Shown: in pieces, positions 13,625-22,918 of the stretch
Layout of the letters: each line of letters opens with the position of its first letter
Position numbering within the stretch: the first letter of the stretch is position 1
Source: Bacteroidota bacterium
GTDB lineage: Bacteria; Bacteroidota; Bacteroidia; Chitinophagales; Saprospiraceae
Direction: 5' to 3'
Assembly: GCA_963169325.1 (NCBI GenBank)
Contig: CAUJEY010000252.1
Span: forward strand, 1-33,105
Length of the DNA: 33,105 bases
Notes under the pieces: generated by a model
Told to the model about the DNA's origin: nothing
Database searches by the model: none
The model's input: the letters and a program-made list of their open reading frames with translations, nothing else
Made by a program: the position numbers and the translations under genes

Positions 13625-16600
13625 TTGAAACACTTCCTGTCGCATTTTATCCAGGAAAACTATCGCCACGGCCTGTTGGAAGGTAGTTTGCGCGCCTGTA
13701 CCATGTTTGTGGACCTCAGCGGCTTTACCCGCATGACCGAAAAACTGATGCAGAAAGGTGCAGCCGGGGCAGAGGAAATGTCGACGGTGCTCAACCAGAT
13801 ATTTCAACCCACCGTAACCCTGGTGTACGAGCAGGGTGGGTTCATTCCCTATTTCGCGGGTGACAGTTTTACCGCCATTTTTCCGGCGCCTCCTGCGGCC
13901 AAGAAAGAAGGCGAAGGGCCGGAATCGTCGTTTGGCGGCGGCCGGGTGGAGGCGATACTCATGACCGCACAAGCGACCCTGCGGCGCTTCCAGCACGAGC
14001 AGGAAGCCGAGTCATTGTTAGCCGAACACCAGATCGGCATCAAGATCGGCTTATCGGAAGGCGAAGTGGAGTGGGGCATCGTCGGCAATCGCCGCAAAGG
14101 GTATTATTTCCGGGGCGCTCCCATCGACAGTTGTTCGCAGGCACAGGCCTTGGCCGGTAGCCTGGAAGTGGTGTGCGACGATCATTTTCTGACCATTTTG
14201 CCGCCGGATATCGTTAAAGCCATCTCATTGGGTAGTGGGTTTCACCGCTTGCACATCAATACCACGGCACTTTCGACAGCGGAAGCCGGAGAGAAAAATA
14301 AACGACTCCTGAAAATAAAACTGCCGCCACCGGATGTGAAGATTACCGAAGATTTTCTGCCTGCGGAAGCCCTGCTGGAGAATAATGCCGGTGAATTCCG
14401 CAATGTGGTCAGCGTTTTTTTATCGTTTACCGGGGTGGATACGCACGAATCGCTCGACCATTTCGCGTCTATCGTGCTCGACCAAAGCCTCAACTTCGGC
14501 GGGTATTTTAAAGAAATTGATTTTGGCGACAAAGGCGGGCTGATGTTTTGCCTTTTCGGCGCCCCGGTATCGTTCGAAAATAACACCGAACGCGCCCTGG
14601 AATTCATCGCCGCCATACAGGAGGAATTGAAACACCTCGAAACGCTCACCGGCGCCCGCTATCGCATCGGCATTTCCTCGGGTCAGGCATTTACGGGCGT
14701 CATCGGCAGTGCCGAACGTTGCCAGTATGCCGCCGTGGGCGCTCGCGTCAACCTGGCGGCCCGGCTCATGGCCAAAGCCGAGTGGGGCGAAGTGGTGGCC
14801 GATGAAAACGTGCAGCACAACCGCAATTTCAAATTTGTTTTTCGCGGAGAAGAAGAATACAAGGGTTTTGAGCAAAAAATACCGACCTATCAGCTAAGCG
14901 GGCGTAACCTCGGCGGACGCTCTTCGTTCAGCGGAGAATATTATGGCCGGAAAATGGAATTGCAGACCCTGCAAGATTTTGCCGCGCCGCTTCGCGAGGG
15001 CCGGTTTGCGGGCGTAGCTTTTATTTTTGGCGAAGCCGGTATCGGCAAAAGCCGCCTGAGTTACGAGTTCAGGCGCTCCATGCGCGATACGATGGCGCTG
15101 AGCTGGTTCAACTGCCAAAGCGACCAGATTCTGCGCAAGCCGTTCAACCCCTTTATTTATTTTCTAAAAAACTATTTTGAACAAAGTCCGGAAAACAACG
15201 CCGACCGGAACCGCGAACTGTTCGAGTCGAACTTTCTCGAGCTGATGTACGACCTGACGGAAAGTAAACACGCCGAGGCGGATACGATCCGTCGGGAAAT
15301 CGCCCGTACCCAAAGCGTGCTGGCGGCGTCGGTGGGGATACAATATCCGGGTTCTTTGTGGGAGCAGCTGGACGCGCGCGGGCGTTACCAAAACGCCCTT
15401 TCGGCGATGGCTAACCTGTTTGTGGCTGAATCCATCCTGCAACCCATCCTTATTGAACTGGAAGACACGCACTGGTACGACGATATGTCGCGCGAGTTTC
15501 TGGCGCAGTTTATTCGCCGGGCACAGGGATATCCGCTGTTACTGCTCGCTACCAGTCGCTATGAAGACGACGGCAGCAAAATTTTTATTTTCCGCCAAAA
15601 TGTATTGCAGGAACTCCGGGTTCCGTTCACCGAAATTGATTTGAACTTTCTGCAACCCGACGATCTGCGCGCCTTTGCCGTGGCGCGCTTAGGCGGCCCT
15701 TTGCACCCCGACCTGTTCGAACTGCTCCAGCGTATGACCCAGGGTAACCCTTTTTACCTGGAACAAATGGCCGACTACTTCCAGGAAGCCAATATGTTGA
15801 AAACCCAAGGTGGGCTGCTGCAATTGAAAAACCAGGAAATTCAGGTATCCGACTCCGTCAAACAAATTATGATGGCGCGTATCGACCGGCTCAGTGGCCT
15901 GGTGAAAGAAACCGTAAAAGCGGCGGCCGTCATCGGGCGCGAGTTCGAGCTACCGGTCTTATCCGCCGTGATGGCCCGGCAGGAAGAATTTATGCGGCGC
16001 AACGGCGACATGGAAACGGTGTTGAAGGAACAAATCCAAACCGCCGAAAAATGGCAGATATGGCACGCCATGAACGAGTTGCGTTATATTTTTCGCCACT
16101 CGCTCCTGCGCGAAGCCGCCTACGATATGCAGTTGCGCACCCGCCTGCGCGAACTACATCAGCTCATCGCCGAGGCAATCGAACATCTTTACCCGAACTC
16201 CGAAGAACGGTTCGTCGACCTCGCGTTCCACTATGAACAAGCCGAGGTGGACGCGAAAACCAATAAATACCTGGAAAAAGCCGCGCGTTATGCGCAGCGC
16301 AATTATCTGAATCGCCAGGCGCTTCAGTTTTACACCAAACTGATCGACAACTTGGGCGACAGCGCTAAAAAAAGCAAAAAAGTCGTCAAATTCCAACTGC
16401 GCAAAGGCGCTGTGCACGAACTCATCGGCCAGTGGGAAGAAGCCGAGCAGGAGTATCGCGATGCGCTCAAACGAGCCAAATCGCTCAATGACTGGTACCT
16501 GATCGGGCGCAGCAACCGGCGCCTGGGCCAATTGCTGATGTTGCGCGGAAACTACGCGGAAGGAAAAAAACACCTCGATGTAGCGGTCACCTGTTTCGAG

Positions 16601-17725
16601 TTGGCCAGCGACCAGATTGGCATCGCCAAAACATACGGAAACCTCGGCACTTTCTTTTTCCGGCAAGGCAGCTACGAATCGGCGCAAAGCTGGTTTGCCA
16701 AGGCCATCGAGATCAATCGTTCTATTCAGCGCGACGCCGAAAATGCCACTATCGTGGCCAATCTTGGACTTATTTTTATGAACCAGGGCCATTACGACGA
16801 GGGGATTCGCTGGCTCGAAGAACAAATCGATATTGCCGAACGCGCCGAAGACAAACAAGGCCTGACTACGCTGTACACCAACCTGGGCATCATTTACCTG
16901 GAAAAAAGTAGCCTCGACAGCGCCCTGCTTTGCCTGGAAAAAGGCCTGACCCTGTCGGAAGAACTGGGCAACAAACTCTACATGACCATCTGTATCGGAA
17001 GCATCGGCTCGGTATGGGAAAAGAAAGGCGATTACGCCAAGGCCATGGAAATGTTTGAGCGCGACCTGATCCTTTGCCAGGAACTCGGCGACAAACAGGG
17101 TCTGGCCATTGCCAGCGGACTAATCGGCGACCTCCTGTCCACAATCGGCGATTTTGACAAATCCAGCGAATACCAGGAACAGAATCTCTCGCTCTCCCGC
17201 GAGCTGAATTACAAAAAAGGGATCGCCAAAGCGTTGAACACCCTGGGCGACAACTGGTATTTTAAAGGCAACATGGAACGCTCCATTGCCTACTACAACG
17301 AAGCCATCGAATACGCCCGCGAAATGGGCAACCGGCTGGTGCTGGGCAACTCGCTCATCGAAAAAGGAACCGTTCACCTGGAAGCCGGCGACATGGCCAC
17401 GGCGCGGCAAATGCTAGAAGAAGGCCGCGATATCGCCCTGACGCTCGGCAACGCCGAACTCACCTTCTCCGCCAACGTGTTGCGCGCACAAATCATTCTC
17501 GCAGAAGGCAACCGCGCGGAAGCGCTCCGGCAATTGTCGCAACTGCAAGCCCTCGCCCGCACCGAACGCGAAGAAGCCGCCGTTCACTACGAACTGCGCA
17601 CAGTGGCCGACAACCCGGTGCCGCACCATATCCGCGCGCTGGCATTGTATCGCTCCCTCTACGCTAAAACCCCGCAATATTTGTATAAACTGCGGGTGCT
17701 GGAACTGGAAAAGGAAGAGCAATAA
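13625..17725 (+). CDS. Soluble-adenylyl-cyclase-like protein: two cyclase domains, AAA/STAND-type ATPase, TPRs
   Basis: The 1366-residue cytoplasmic protein has the layout of mammalian sAC. Class III cyclase domain C1 (about 25-190) has metal-site Asp30 in FVDLSGF and Asp80 in FAGDSF. Domain C2 (about 260-395) has the catalytic pair Asn376 and Arg380 in VNLAARL. A P-loop ATPase follows, with Walker A GEAGIGKS (469-476) and a Walker B-like ILIELEDTHW (about 608-617). The rest (about 880-1320) is TPR-rich. C1 lacks the Asn/Arg pair and C2 lacks the first Asp, so one composite site would form between them. The usual adenine-selecting Lys/Thr pair appears as Tyr76/Ala369. The start is TTG, since no ATG or GTG lies in frame between the TAG at 13583 and residue 27, and residues 2-26 match the family. 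Confidence 0.9.
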   Translation: MKHFLSHFIQENYRHGLLEGSLRACTMFVDLSGFTRMTEKLMQKGAAGAEEMSTVLNQIFQPTVTLVYEQGGFIPYFAGDSFTAIFPAPPAAKKEGEGPESSFGGGRVEAILMTAQATLRRFQHEQEAESLLAEHQIGIKIGLSEGEVEWGIVGNRRKGYYFRGAPIDSCSQAQALAGSLEVVCDDHFLTILPPDIVKAISLGSGFHRLHINTTALSTAEAGEKNKRLLKIKLPPPDVKITEDFLPAEALLENNAGEFRNVVSVFLSFTGVDTHESLDHFASIVLDQSLNFGGYFKEIDFGDKGGLMFCLFGAPVSFENNTERALEFIAAIQEELKHLETLTGARYRIGISSGQAFTGVIGSAERCQYAAVGARVNLAARLMAKAEWGEVVADENVQHNRNFKFVFRGEEEYKGFEQKIPTYQLSGRNLGGRSSFSGEYYGRKMELQTLQDFAAPLREGRFAGVAFIFGEAGIGKSRLSYEFRRSMRDTMALSWFNCQSDQILRKPFNPFIYFLKNYFEQSPENNADRNRELFESNFLELMYDLTESKHAEADTIRREIARTQSVLAASVGIQYPGSLWEQLDARGRYQNALSAMANLFVAESILQPILIELEDTHWYDDMSREFLAQFIRRAQGYPLLLLATSRYEDDGSKIFIFRQNVLQELRVPFTEIDLNFLQPDDLRAFAVARLGGPLHPDLFELLQRMTQGNPFYLEQMADYFQEANMLKTQGGLLQLKNQEIQVSDSVKQIMMARIDRLSGLVKETVKAAAVIGREFELPVLSAVMARQEEFMRRNGDMETVLKEQIQTAEKWQIWHAMNELRYIFRHSLLREAAYDMQLRTRLRELHQLIAEAIEHLYPNSEERFVDLAFHYEQAEVDAKTNKYLEKAARYAQRNYLNRQALQFYTKLIDNLGDSAKKSKKVVKFQLRKGAVHELIGQWEEAEQEYRDALKRAKSLNDWYLIGRSNRRLGQLLMLRGNYAEGKKHLDVAVTCFELASDQIGIAKTYGNLGTFFFRQGSYESAQSWFAKAIEINRSIQRDAENATIVANLGLIFMNQGHYDEGIRWLEEQIDIAERAEDKQGLTTLYTNLGIIYLEKSSLDSALLCLEKGLTLSEELGNKLYMTICIGSIGSVWEKKGDYAKAMEMFERDLILCQELGDKQGLAIASGLIGDLLSTIGDFDKSSEYQEQNLSLSRELNYKKGIAKALNTLGDNWYFKGNMERSIAYYNEAIEYAREMGNRLVLGNSLIEKGTVHLEAGDMATARQMLEEGRDIALTLGNAELTFSANVLRAQIILAEGNRAEALRQLSQLQALARTEREEAAVHYELRTVADNPVPHHIRALALYRSLYAKTPQYLYKLRVLELEKEEQ

Positions 17726-17732
17726 GTCTAAT

Positions 17733-18671
17733 TTAGCGCAGCAGCGCTTTGCCTACTTTCCACGCCATCGACCATTCTTTTTGCACCCTGAAATAGGGTT
17801 TTTGCACGGCGCCAAACTGCCGTCGCACCCGCTCGATGGGGCGGATCATACTGCCTGCAAAATCGAACGCCGCCAATCCGAGCGTTTCCTTGGTATAACG
17901 AATAGCCTCCCAGGCCAGCAGAATACCTGCCCCGGAAGCGCGCAAGGCCGGGTCGTCGCCCGCCATGAGATAATAAGCCGATTGTTTATCCCAAACGAGA
18001 TAAGCCACCGAATGCACCGCGCCACTTTTCAAATCGGTGGCCCAGAATATTTCGCGGGCACGGTGGTCTGCCAGTGCCTGGTCCAACCGTTGAAGAAAAT
18101 CGAAGGCGACGGGCGCTTCGAGGCCCTGCCGTTCAAAACTGCTATTATGCACCCGAAAGAACAGGTTCAGGTCGTTTCCGGTATGCACTTTTACCTGTGC
18201 GGCGGCTTTGGGTAGCTTGTTGTTGCGGTAGTCGGGCGACAGGTTTTCGCGCAGTTTTTCCATTTTTGCCAGCGGCAAAACGTAAGAATAACGGGTGGTT
18301 TGCCGGAAACCGCGCCAATAGAACGGCAGCCAGTCGGCGGCCGTGTAGTTAAAATCCTGTTGAAAAGCGGCAAGGCGCGGCAACTGATCGATCAGCTCGT
18401 TGAGCAGGGGGATTTCCCGGCGCGGCGCCCGGTATTCGGGCAACAAAAAGGGGCCCATCATTTTCGCTAATGGGGGCATGGCCACGTAGCGCCAGTGTAA
18501 TTTTTGTTTTAAAAAATAGGGAAGTACGCCGACGACCGCTTTGCCTTTGCGCACGATGGCGGCATCCCAGCTGCCACCGTCGCACACGGCGTCGAGGTAC
18601 CAATCCTGCAGGAACAGCGGCAGGTCGGACGTCGTTTGACAAAAATCGCGGTAAGCATCCTTGTTGGACAT
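17733..18671 (-). CDS. FemAB/GNAT-fold acyltransferase-like protein
   Basis: This 312-residue soluble protein resembles the FemAB/GNAT (Acetyltransf_6) group. It has an N-terminal half with LPLFLQDWYLDAVCDGGSW and a C-terminal GNAT-like half with AYLVWDKQSAYYLMAGDDP, then GILLAWEAIRYTKE and FDFAGSM. Members transfer aminoacyl or acyl groups to cell-wall or polysaccharide precursors, often in surface glycan clusters. The substrate here is unknown. The stop codon is only 7 bases from the stop of the convergent cyclase-like gene. Upstream on the same strand lies the methyltransferase gene, 33 bases away, so they may form a small operon. Confidence 0.8.
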   Translation of the reverse strand: MSNKDAYRDFCQTTSDLPLFLQDWYLDAVCDGGSWDAAIVRKGKAVVGVLPYFLKQKLHWRYVAMPPLAKMMGPFLLPEYRAPRREIPLLNELIDQLPRLAAFQQDFNYTAADWLPFYWRGFRQTTRYSYVLPLAKMEKLRENLSPDYRNNKLPKAAAQVKVHTGNDLNLFFRVHNSSFERQGLEAPVAFDFLQRLDQALADHRAREIFWATDLKSGAVHSVAYLVWDKQSAYYLMAGDDPALRASGAGILLAWEAIRYTKETLGLAAFDFAGSMIRPIERVRRQFGAVQKPYFRVQKEWSMAWKVGKALLR

Positions 18672-18704
18672 TGTATTCGGCGGTCAGGAATTTGTTAGCT
18701 GGGT

Positions 18705-19367
18705 TTAATTTGCTTTTATTTCAAAAATGAACAATCGTTCCCCCCATTTTTTTCTTTCATAGATAACGGAAAGATGGAACCGAAAAAGCCCTGCAAGTTC
18801 TCGTATTTTTTCCAAATCGCAATCTTCCGACAAAATCATCCACGCCCGGCTTTCGGGATGCAGACGGGCCGGTAACTGGCGAAACAGTTTTTCAAAATAT
18901 TCCAGGTTTTCGCCGGCAAAAAAGGCGTATTCGGCCTCGTTTTTAGGTGCAAGTGGGTAATAAGGTGGATTCAGCAGGATATAATCAAAGGTTTGGGGCG
19001 GCAGATCATCAAACAAGTCGCTTTGGCAGGTATCCACAGTCAGACCATTGGCAGTCGCATTACGCCGGACGGTTTCTACAGCCAGCGGATTGACGTCGAG
19101 GGCGGTGGCGACTGCGCCGTTTTGGGCGGCAAACAAGGCCAGGGCCCCGCTGCCTGCGCCCACGTCGAGTACTTTTTTATGCTGAAAATCAACGGATTTC
19201 AAAAAACGAAGAAAAATTCCTGTGCTGAAAAAGATACCCGGGTGGAAAATGCCGGGTGGAACGGTTAACGCTAAATTTCCATGCCGGAATACCCGCTCCC
19301 GGCGGATATACCGCAGCGCCCATATCCGGTAGAACGGTAGCCAAAAGTTTCGAAAAAATTTGCGCAT
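18705..19367 (-). CDS. Class I SAM-dependent methyltransferase with NPPY motif
   Basis: The 220-residue protein has a Rossmann-type methyltransferase core. The SAM-binding motif I is VLDVGAGSGA (Gly70-Ala-Gly-Ser-Gly74), followed by an acidic strand end at ALDVNP. Motif IV is LLNPPYY (Asn133-Pro-Pro-Tyr136). NPPY is typical of enzymes that methylate planar amino groups, such as the HemK/PrmC glutamine and RsmC-like rRNA methyltransferases, and some DNA adenine methyltransferases. The small size and absence of a target-recognition domain favour a protein or rRNA target over DNA restriction-modification. The start codon lies 12 bases from the edge of an inverted decamer array, with the Omp85-like gene upstream. 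Confidence 0.85.
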   Translation of the reverse strand: MRKFFRNFWLPFYRIWALRYIRRERVFRHGNLALTVPPGIFHPGIFFSTGIFLRFLKSVDFQHKKVLDVGAGSGALALFAAQNGAVATALDVNPLAVETVRRNATANGLTVDTCQSDLFDDLPPQTFDYILLNPPYYPLAPKNEAEYAFFAGENLEYFEKLFRQLPARLHPESRAWMILSEDCDLEKIRELAGLFRFHLSVIYERKKWGERLFIFEIKAN

Positions 19368-19379
19368 TTGTGGTTGTTA

Positions 19380-19470
19380 CGTCATTGGGCGTCATTGGGC
19401 GTCATTGGGTGCTGCTAATGACGCATATGACCCAATGACGATCAATGACGATCAATGACGATCAATGACC
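19380..19470. repeat. Inverted decamer array (cgtcattggg / caatgacgat)
   Basis: Three cgtcattggg units (19380-19409) are followed by a 23-base spacer and then three and a half caatgacgat units (19433-19470). The arms are reverse complements over 8 of 10 positions. The same core decamer forms the larger array at 5471-5642, some 14 kb away. This array lies between the stop of the Omp85-like gene and the start of the methyltransferase gene. Confidence 0.96.
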
Positions 19471-19472
19471 AA

Positions 19473-20927
19473 TTAAAACCCCGTATTAATATTCAAATAA
19501 AACCCGCCGCCGCCGGACCCTTTCCAGCTCCACTCCAGTTTTGCTACTTTGTCGTAAAAAGCCACGATATCGATTCCGACGCCGTAGCCATAGAGCCAGC
19601 GGTTGCTGAGCGGATTGCCTGCTCCATAGTACGGATCGTTGGCGTAACCGGTGTCGTTATTGAAGGATAAATACAATTTAAGCGGCATAACGCGGAAGGA
19701 TTTTAAGGGCATCAACTTTCCCATATTGAACGTTCGGTTGAAGACATTGACATGAAACGACGAACGAAATAGCCCATAATCCATGCCGTCCATGACAAAA
19801 AACTCGTAGCCCCGCACGAAGTCGCTGCCATAGCCCAGGGCCTGGTTGTTGTAAAACGGCGGTTTCCGGCGGGGCAGCACCACGCGGCCTTTCACAATCG
19901 TTTCGAGGCTCAGGCGCGAGGTGAAAGAAAAGTATTTTTTCAATTCGCCGTTTGCCCGGAAGAGGTGTAGGTCGTCGTTGGGTAACAAACCGTTTTGCCG
20001 CAATTCCAGGGCAGCCAGCCAGCCGCTCAGGGGGTAGGGGCGGATGTCGCGCTGGTCAACGGTGAACCGGTAAATGAGGCTGAAATGCCGTTGTTCCTTG
20101 CGGCCGTTCAGGAAATAATCCGGATTGACTTCTGTCGCGATGGAGTCGGATACCCGGTTGAGGTGGTATTCGGCAGTCAGGGTATGGGTGGTCAGCAATT
20201 TCGGTCGCCAGCGCAGGCTCGCGTTGGCGTAATAGCGGGTGAGTTGCCAGTTGTTGGGATTTACATAGAACTGCTGTTTGTTTCCGTCGGTGGTGTAGGC
20301 CAGTTCATGGTTGCGGCTAAAACCCGTGGCTACCCGGAAGCCCAGGGTTTGGCGGCGGTTCAGCCAGGGGCGTTCGTACACGATTTCGTAGCGGTTGGAG
20401 TAGCCGAAGTTGAGGTTGAGTTTCAGCACGTCGGCATGGCCGCTAAGGTTCAGGTGTGTGCCGCTGATGCCGTAGTTGACGCGTTTGAGGGAGCGATTGA
20501 ACTCCGACCACCACACGTTGAAATTCCGGTCGGCCAGTTCGAACAAGGGGATGGGATAGAGGTACCACAATTCGATAAACCGGAAGTGCAGGGCAAGCCG
20601 GTTGCCGGGTGGAAGGGTGTCGATGTGCAGTTCGGAAAAAGAAAAAAGCCCGAGATTCATCAACCGGAGCCGGTTGCGTTCCAACGTCGCGCTCAAATCG
20701 GCGACCGGAAGCGAATCGCCTGCCGAAAATTCCAGTTCCCGAAAAATAAGCGAGGTTTTGGTTTTCCGGTTACCCTCGATGGTTATCGTATCGATGAATA
20801 CGTAAGCCGGTAGGGAATCGCTCTGCTGCGCCCATACCGGATAACTCCAACCCGCCGACGCAATTGCCCACAGCAAGAACCTCAACACGTTCCAATGACA
20901 AAAAAAACAACCAGTATTGCGCGTCAT
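19473..20927 (-). CDS. Omp85-superfamily outer-membrane beta-barrel with one POTRA-like domain
   Basis: The 484-residue protein starts with a signal peptide ending near PVWA-QQ. A POTRA-like segment follows (FIDTITIEGNRKTKTSLIF, then LERNRLRLMNLGLFSFSEL). The remainder is a beta-rich barrel with alternating aromatic strands, ending in GFYLNINTGF with a terminal Phe as in outer-membrane proteins. BamA has five POTRAs and TamA three, so this is a short member, more like the surface antigen D15 variants seen in Bacteroidota. A role in outer-membrane protein or lipid handling is inferred only from the fold. The ATG at 20925-20927 is chosen because it gives a well-formed signal peptide; the frame extends to 20972 without adding family sequence. 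Confidence 0.85.
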   Translation of the reverse strand: MTRNTGCFFCHWNVLRFLLWAIASAGWSYPVWAQQSDSLPAYVFIDTITIEGNRKTKTSLIFRELEFSAGDSLPVADLSATLERNRLRLMNLGLFSFSELHIDTLPPGNRLALHFRFIELWYLYPIPLFELADRNFNVWWSEFNRSLKRVNYGISGTHLNLSGHADVLKLNLNFGYSNRYEIVYERPWLNRRQTLGFRVATGFSRNHELAYTTDGNKQQFYVNPNNWQLTRYYANASLRWRPKLLTTHTLTAEYHLNRVSDSIATEVNPDYFLNGRKEQRHFSLIYRFTVDQRDIRPYPLSGWLAALELRQNGLLPNDDLHLFRANGELKKYFSFTSRLSLETIVKGRVVLPRRKPPFYNNQALGYGSDFVRGYEFFVMDGMDYGLFRSSFHVNVFNRTFNMGKLMPLKSFRVMPLKLYLSFNNDTGYANDPYYGAGNPLSNRWLYGYGVGIDIVAFYDKVAKLEWSWKGSGGGGFYLNINTGF

Positions 20928-21015
20928 ATTTCCCCTTTTCGGCGTTCGTTGGGCAAAATAACGCCAAAACAATCAAAAAAATGGGATTGATCGACGCAAT
21001 TGCTTGATTTTGTGC

Positions 21016-21023
21016 TACCTTTG
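21016..21023 (+). promoter_or_regulatory. Candidate -7 box upstream of the coiled-coil/HhH gene
   Basis: TACCTTTG fits TANNTTTG and ends 21 bases before the ATG at 21045. A correctly spaced -33 element is not evident. Confidence 0.4.
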
Positions 21024-21044
21024 GTCAAAATCCTTCGGTAGTTC

Positions 21045-21944
21045 ATGACTGATATTCTTGCAGATCCGGTATTATTTGGACTGCTTTGGGCAATCGCCGT
21101 TTTAGTCGGAGTGCTCATTGGGTGGAATTTACGTGCCGCCTGGCCCGAACGTGAAATGGCGCGCTGGCTGGAACGTACTACGCAGGAACGTAATACGCTG
21201 GCCCGATTGTACACCCAAATCAAACATCATTACGAATTGCGGGAGGCGGACTTGCGCAAAACGGCTATTGAGCTGACTTCCTTGCGCGAACAAGTTAGTG
21301 TTTACGAGTCCGAACGGGCCTTTTTGCTTACTACGGCGCAGGCCAATACCACCCGGATGGAGAAAGCGGAAGCTGCTGTGGCTCAATGGGCCGACCGGCT
21401 CCCGGTACTGGAAGCAGCAGCCCAACGCCTGCAAGCCGAAAACGAAGCGCTGCAAGCCGAACATTCCCGACTGCAAGGCCAACTCAACGCCTGGAAAACC
21501 CTGCACATGGGTTTCTCCAATATGCACCAGGAACTGCGCCGGCTGGAAGAAAAAACCGCCCTGCTGGAACAGGAACGGCGGCAACTTCGGGAGCAACTAT
21601 CCCTGGCGCACAGCGAAATTGAACAACAAAAGCGCGAACTCCTCCGCTACGCCGAACAACTGCGAAACCGCCTCGACACCTACAGCGCTTCCGCCAGCGA
21701 TGGCGACACGGGGCCGACACAAACCCCGGAAAAAGCGGATGATCTGTTTCGGATAAAGGGTATCAGCGACATTAATGCCCTTCGATTGCATGAAATGGGC
21801 ATCTTCTCCTTTGTCCAGATCAGCGAGTGGGAAACGGAAGATGTGGCTGAAATTGCAAAAGCCCTGGGCATTAGTCCCACGAAAATCATTCAGGATGATT
21901 GGGTCGGGCAGGCACAAATGCTGGTGGCCGGGCCGCAGCCGTAG
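21045..21944 (+). CDS. Membrane-anchored coiled-coil protein with C-terminal helix-hairpin-helix domain
   Basis: This 299-residue protein of unknown function has three parts. A single N-terminal transmembrane helix (about 9-29) is followed by a long coiled coil (about 36-215) rich in Glu, Gln, Leu and Arg heptads. At the C-terminus a compact domain (about 232-290) starts with DDLFRIKGISDINALRLHEMG and continues with FVQISEWETEDVAEIAKALGI. The last resembles the helix-hairpin-helix domain found at the ends of several bacterial proteins, usually with a DDLKKIKGIG consensus. Here KGISDIN departs from the GIG hairpin. The layout suggests a tether between membrane and a nucleic acid or protein partner, which is inference. 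Neighbouring genes give no further clue. Confidence 0.85.
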   Translation: MTDILADPVLFGLLWAIAVLVGVLIGWNLRAAWPEREMARWLERTTQERNTLARLYTQIKHHYELREADLRKTAIELTSLREQVSVYESERAFLLTTAQANTTRMEKAEAAVAQWADRLPVLEAAAQRLQAENEALQAEHSRLQGQLNAWKTLHMGFSNMHQELRRLEEKTALLEQERRQLREQLSLAHSEIEQQKRELLRYAEQLRNRLDTYSASASDGDTGPTQTPEKADDLFRIKGISDINALRLHEMGIFSFVQISEWETEDVAEIAKALGISPTKIIQDDWVGQAQMLVAGPQP

Positions 21945-22017
21945 AAACAGGCAACACATCGGGGGGTAACCCTTAAGTTTCAAAAAAGTATTTCACTTTC
22001 AAATCAGGTATTCCGTT

Positions 22018-22899
22018 TCAGGACTGCTTTTTCCTTTTTTTAAAATTAAACCGGCAGCCTAAAGCGCCCATTTTTTCCCAAAACACTAAATTGTGATCTG
22101 CGATCTCAGGCGCGTCGTTTTTGATTAGCACAGAAGGCAAGCTTGCGTAGCCGACTTTTGTTTCAACCTGAATAAAAAACCGCTTCAAAAAAGAGAGCCG
22201 GAGTCCGGATTTTCCGGAGAGCGAATATCCGGCTACATGAAAATCATTGTTCAGGCCGTCGCCAAATACCCGGACATCCGTACGGGTCACGACCCATAGC
22301 GCGCCGGCGCCATTGTACCAATCGAGGTTTAAGCCGATCCATTGCAGGATGGGTTGGCAGTAATCGACCTCGAAAGTACAAAGGTTGAAACCATCGGTAT
22401 GTTCGAAAGTCAGAAAATCGGGTTCCACCCGGATGGTTTCATTCAGGTAGGTCCCGGCATATTTGGTGGAAGCGGCCTCTGTCACAATACCGGATAAACG
22501 CAAGTCCTGGTTTTTATCCATCACGTACTTCATGTGGTCAATCCCAAAAGATAATGACCAGCGGGGTTTGAAATAATAGCCGAATCGCAGATTGTATTGT
22601 GGAATCCAGATCGTAGATGGGTTGAAATAGGTTTTCAGACTGAATTTAGTAGGACGGTCATGCGCCTGTACTTTATACAAGGAAAAATCGTAAACCGGAC
22701 CGGTAAAATGCAGGTTGGTTCTGGAAAAGGATGTCCGGTTATAACCCCAGTAGAGGTAAAATCGATAACTGTCGGCTGCGGCAGATTTTCCCGGGAACCA
22801 ATTGGGTTGGGCATGCAGGGGACAAAGACTTGTCAGCAGGGCTAATATGGGCAACAGTGCTTTTTGTTTGCCAGTGATGATTTGGAGGTATTTGGACAT
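22018..22899 (-). CDS. Exported protein of unknown function, probably outer-membrane beta-barrel-like
   Basis: I do not recognise a family. The 293-residue protein has a clear signal peptide (hydrophobic LLPILALLTSLC, cleavage near LHAQ-PNW). The mature part is rich in aromatic residues and alternating polar/hydrophobic stretches such as YRFYLYWGYN, YNLRFGYYFKPRWSLSFGI and KSGLRLSFLKRFFIQVE, which suggest beta strands of an outer-membrane barrel. The ATG at 22897-22899 starts a proper signal peptide. A longer frame to 22974 would overlap the end of jetD. It follows the Wadjet operon on the same strand, 44 bases after jetD. It also has its own possible -7 box, so I do not treat it as part of that system. 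Confidence 0.75.
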   Translation of the reverse strand: MSKYLQIITGKQKALLPILALLTSLCPLHAQPNWFPGKSAAADSYRFYLYWGYNRTSFSRTNLHFTGPVYDFSLYKVQAHDRPTKFSLKTYFNPSTIWIPQYNLRFGYYFKPRWSLSFGIDHMKYVMDKNQDLRLSGIVTEAASTKYAGTYLNETIRVEPDFLTFEHTDGFNLCTFEVDYCQPILQWIGLNLDWYNGAGALWVVTRTDVRVFGDGLNNDFHVAGYSLSGKSGLRLSFLKRFFIQVETKVGYASLPSVLIKNDAPEIADHNLVFWEKMGALGCRFNFKKRKKQS

Positions 22900-22918
22900 G
22901 GCAGGAGGTATTTTAGAG

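Noticed and set aside
17737-17750. Small hairpin (AGCGC/GCGCT) at the convergent end of the cyclase-like and FemAB-like genes
   Set aside because: The stem is only about 5 bp, lies in FemAB coding sequence and has no U-tract, so it is probably chance.
18705-19367. DNA methyltransferase of a restriction-modification system
   Set aside because: NPPY alone is not specific, the protein is small without a target-recognition domain, and no restriction gene is adjacent.
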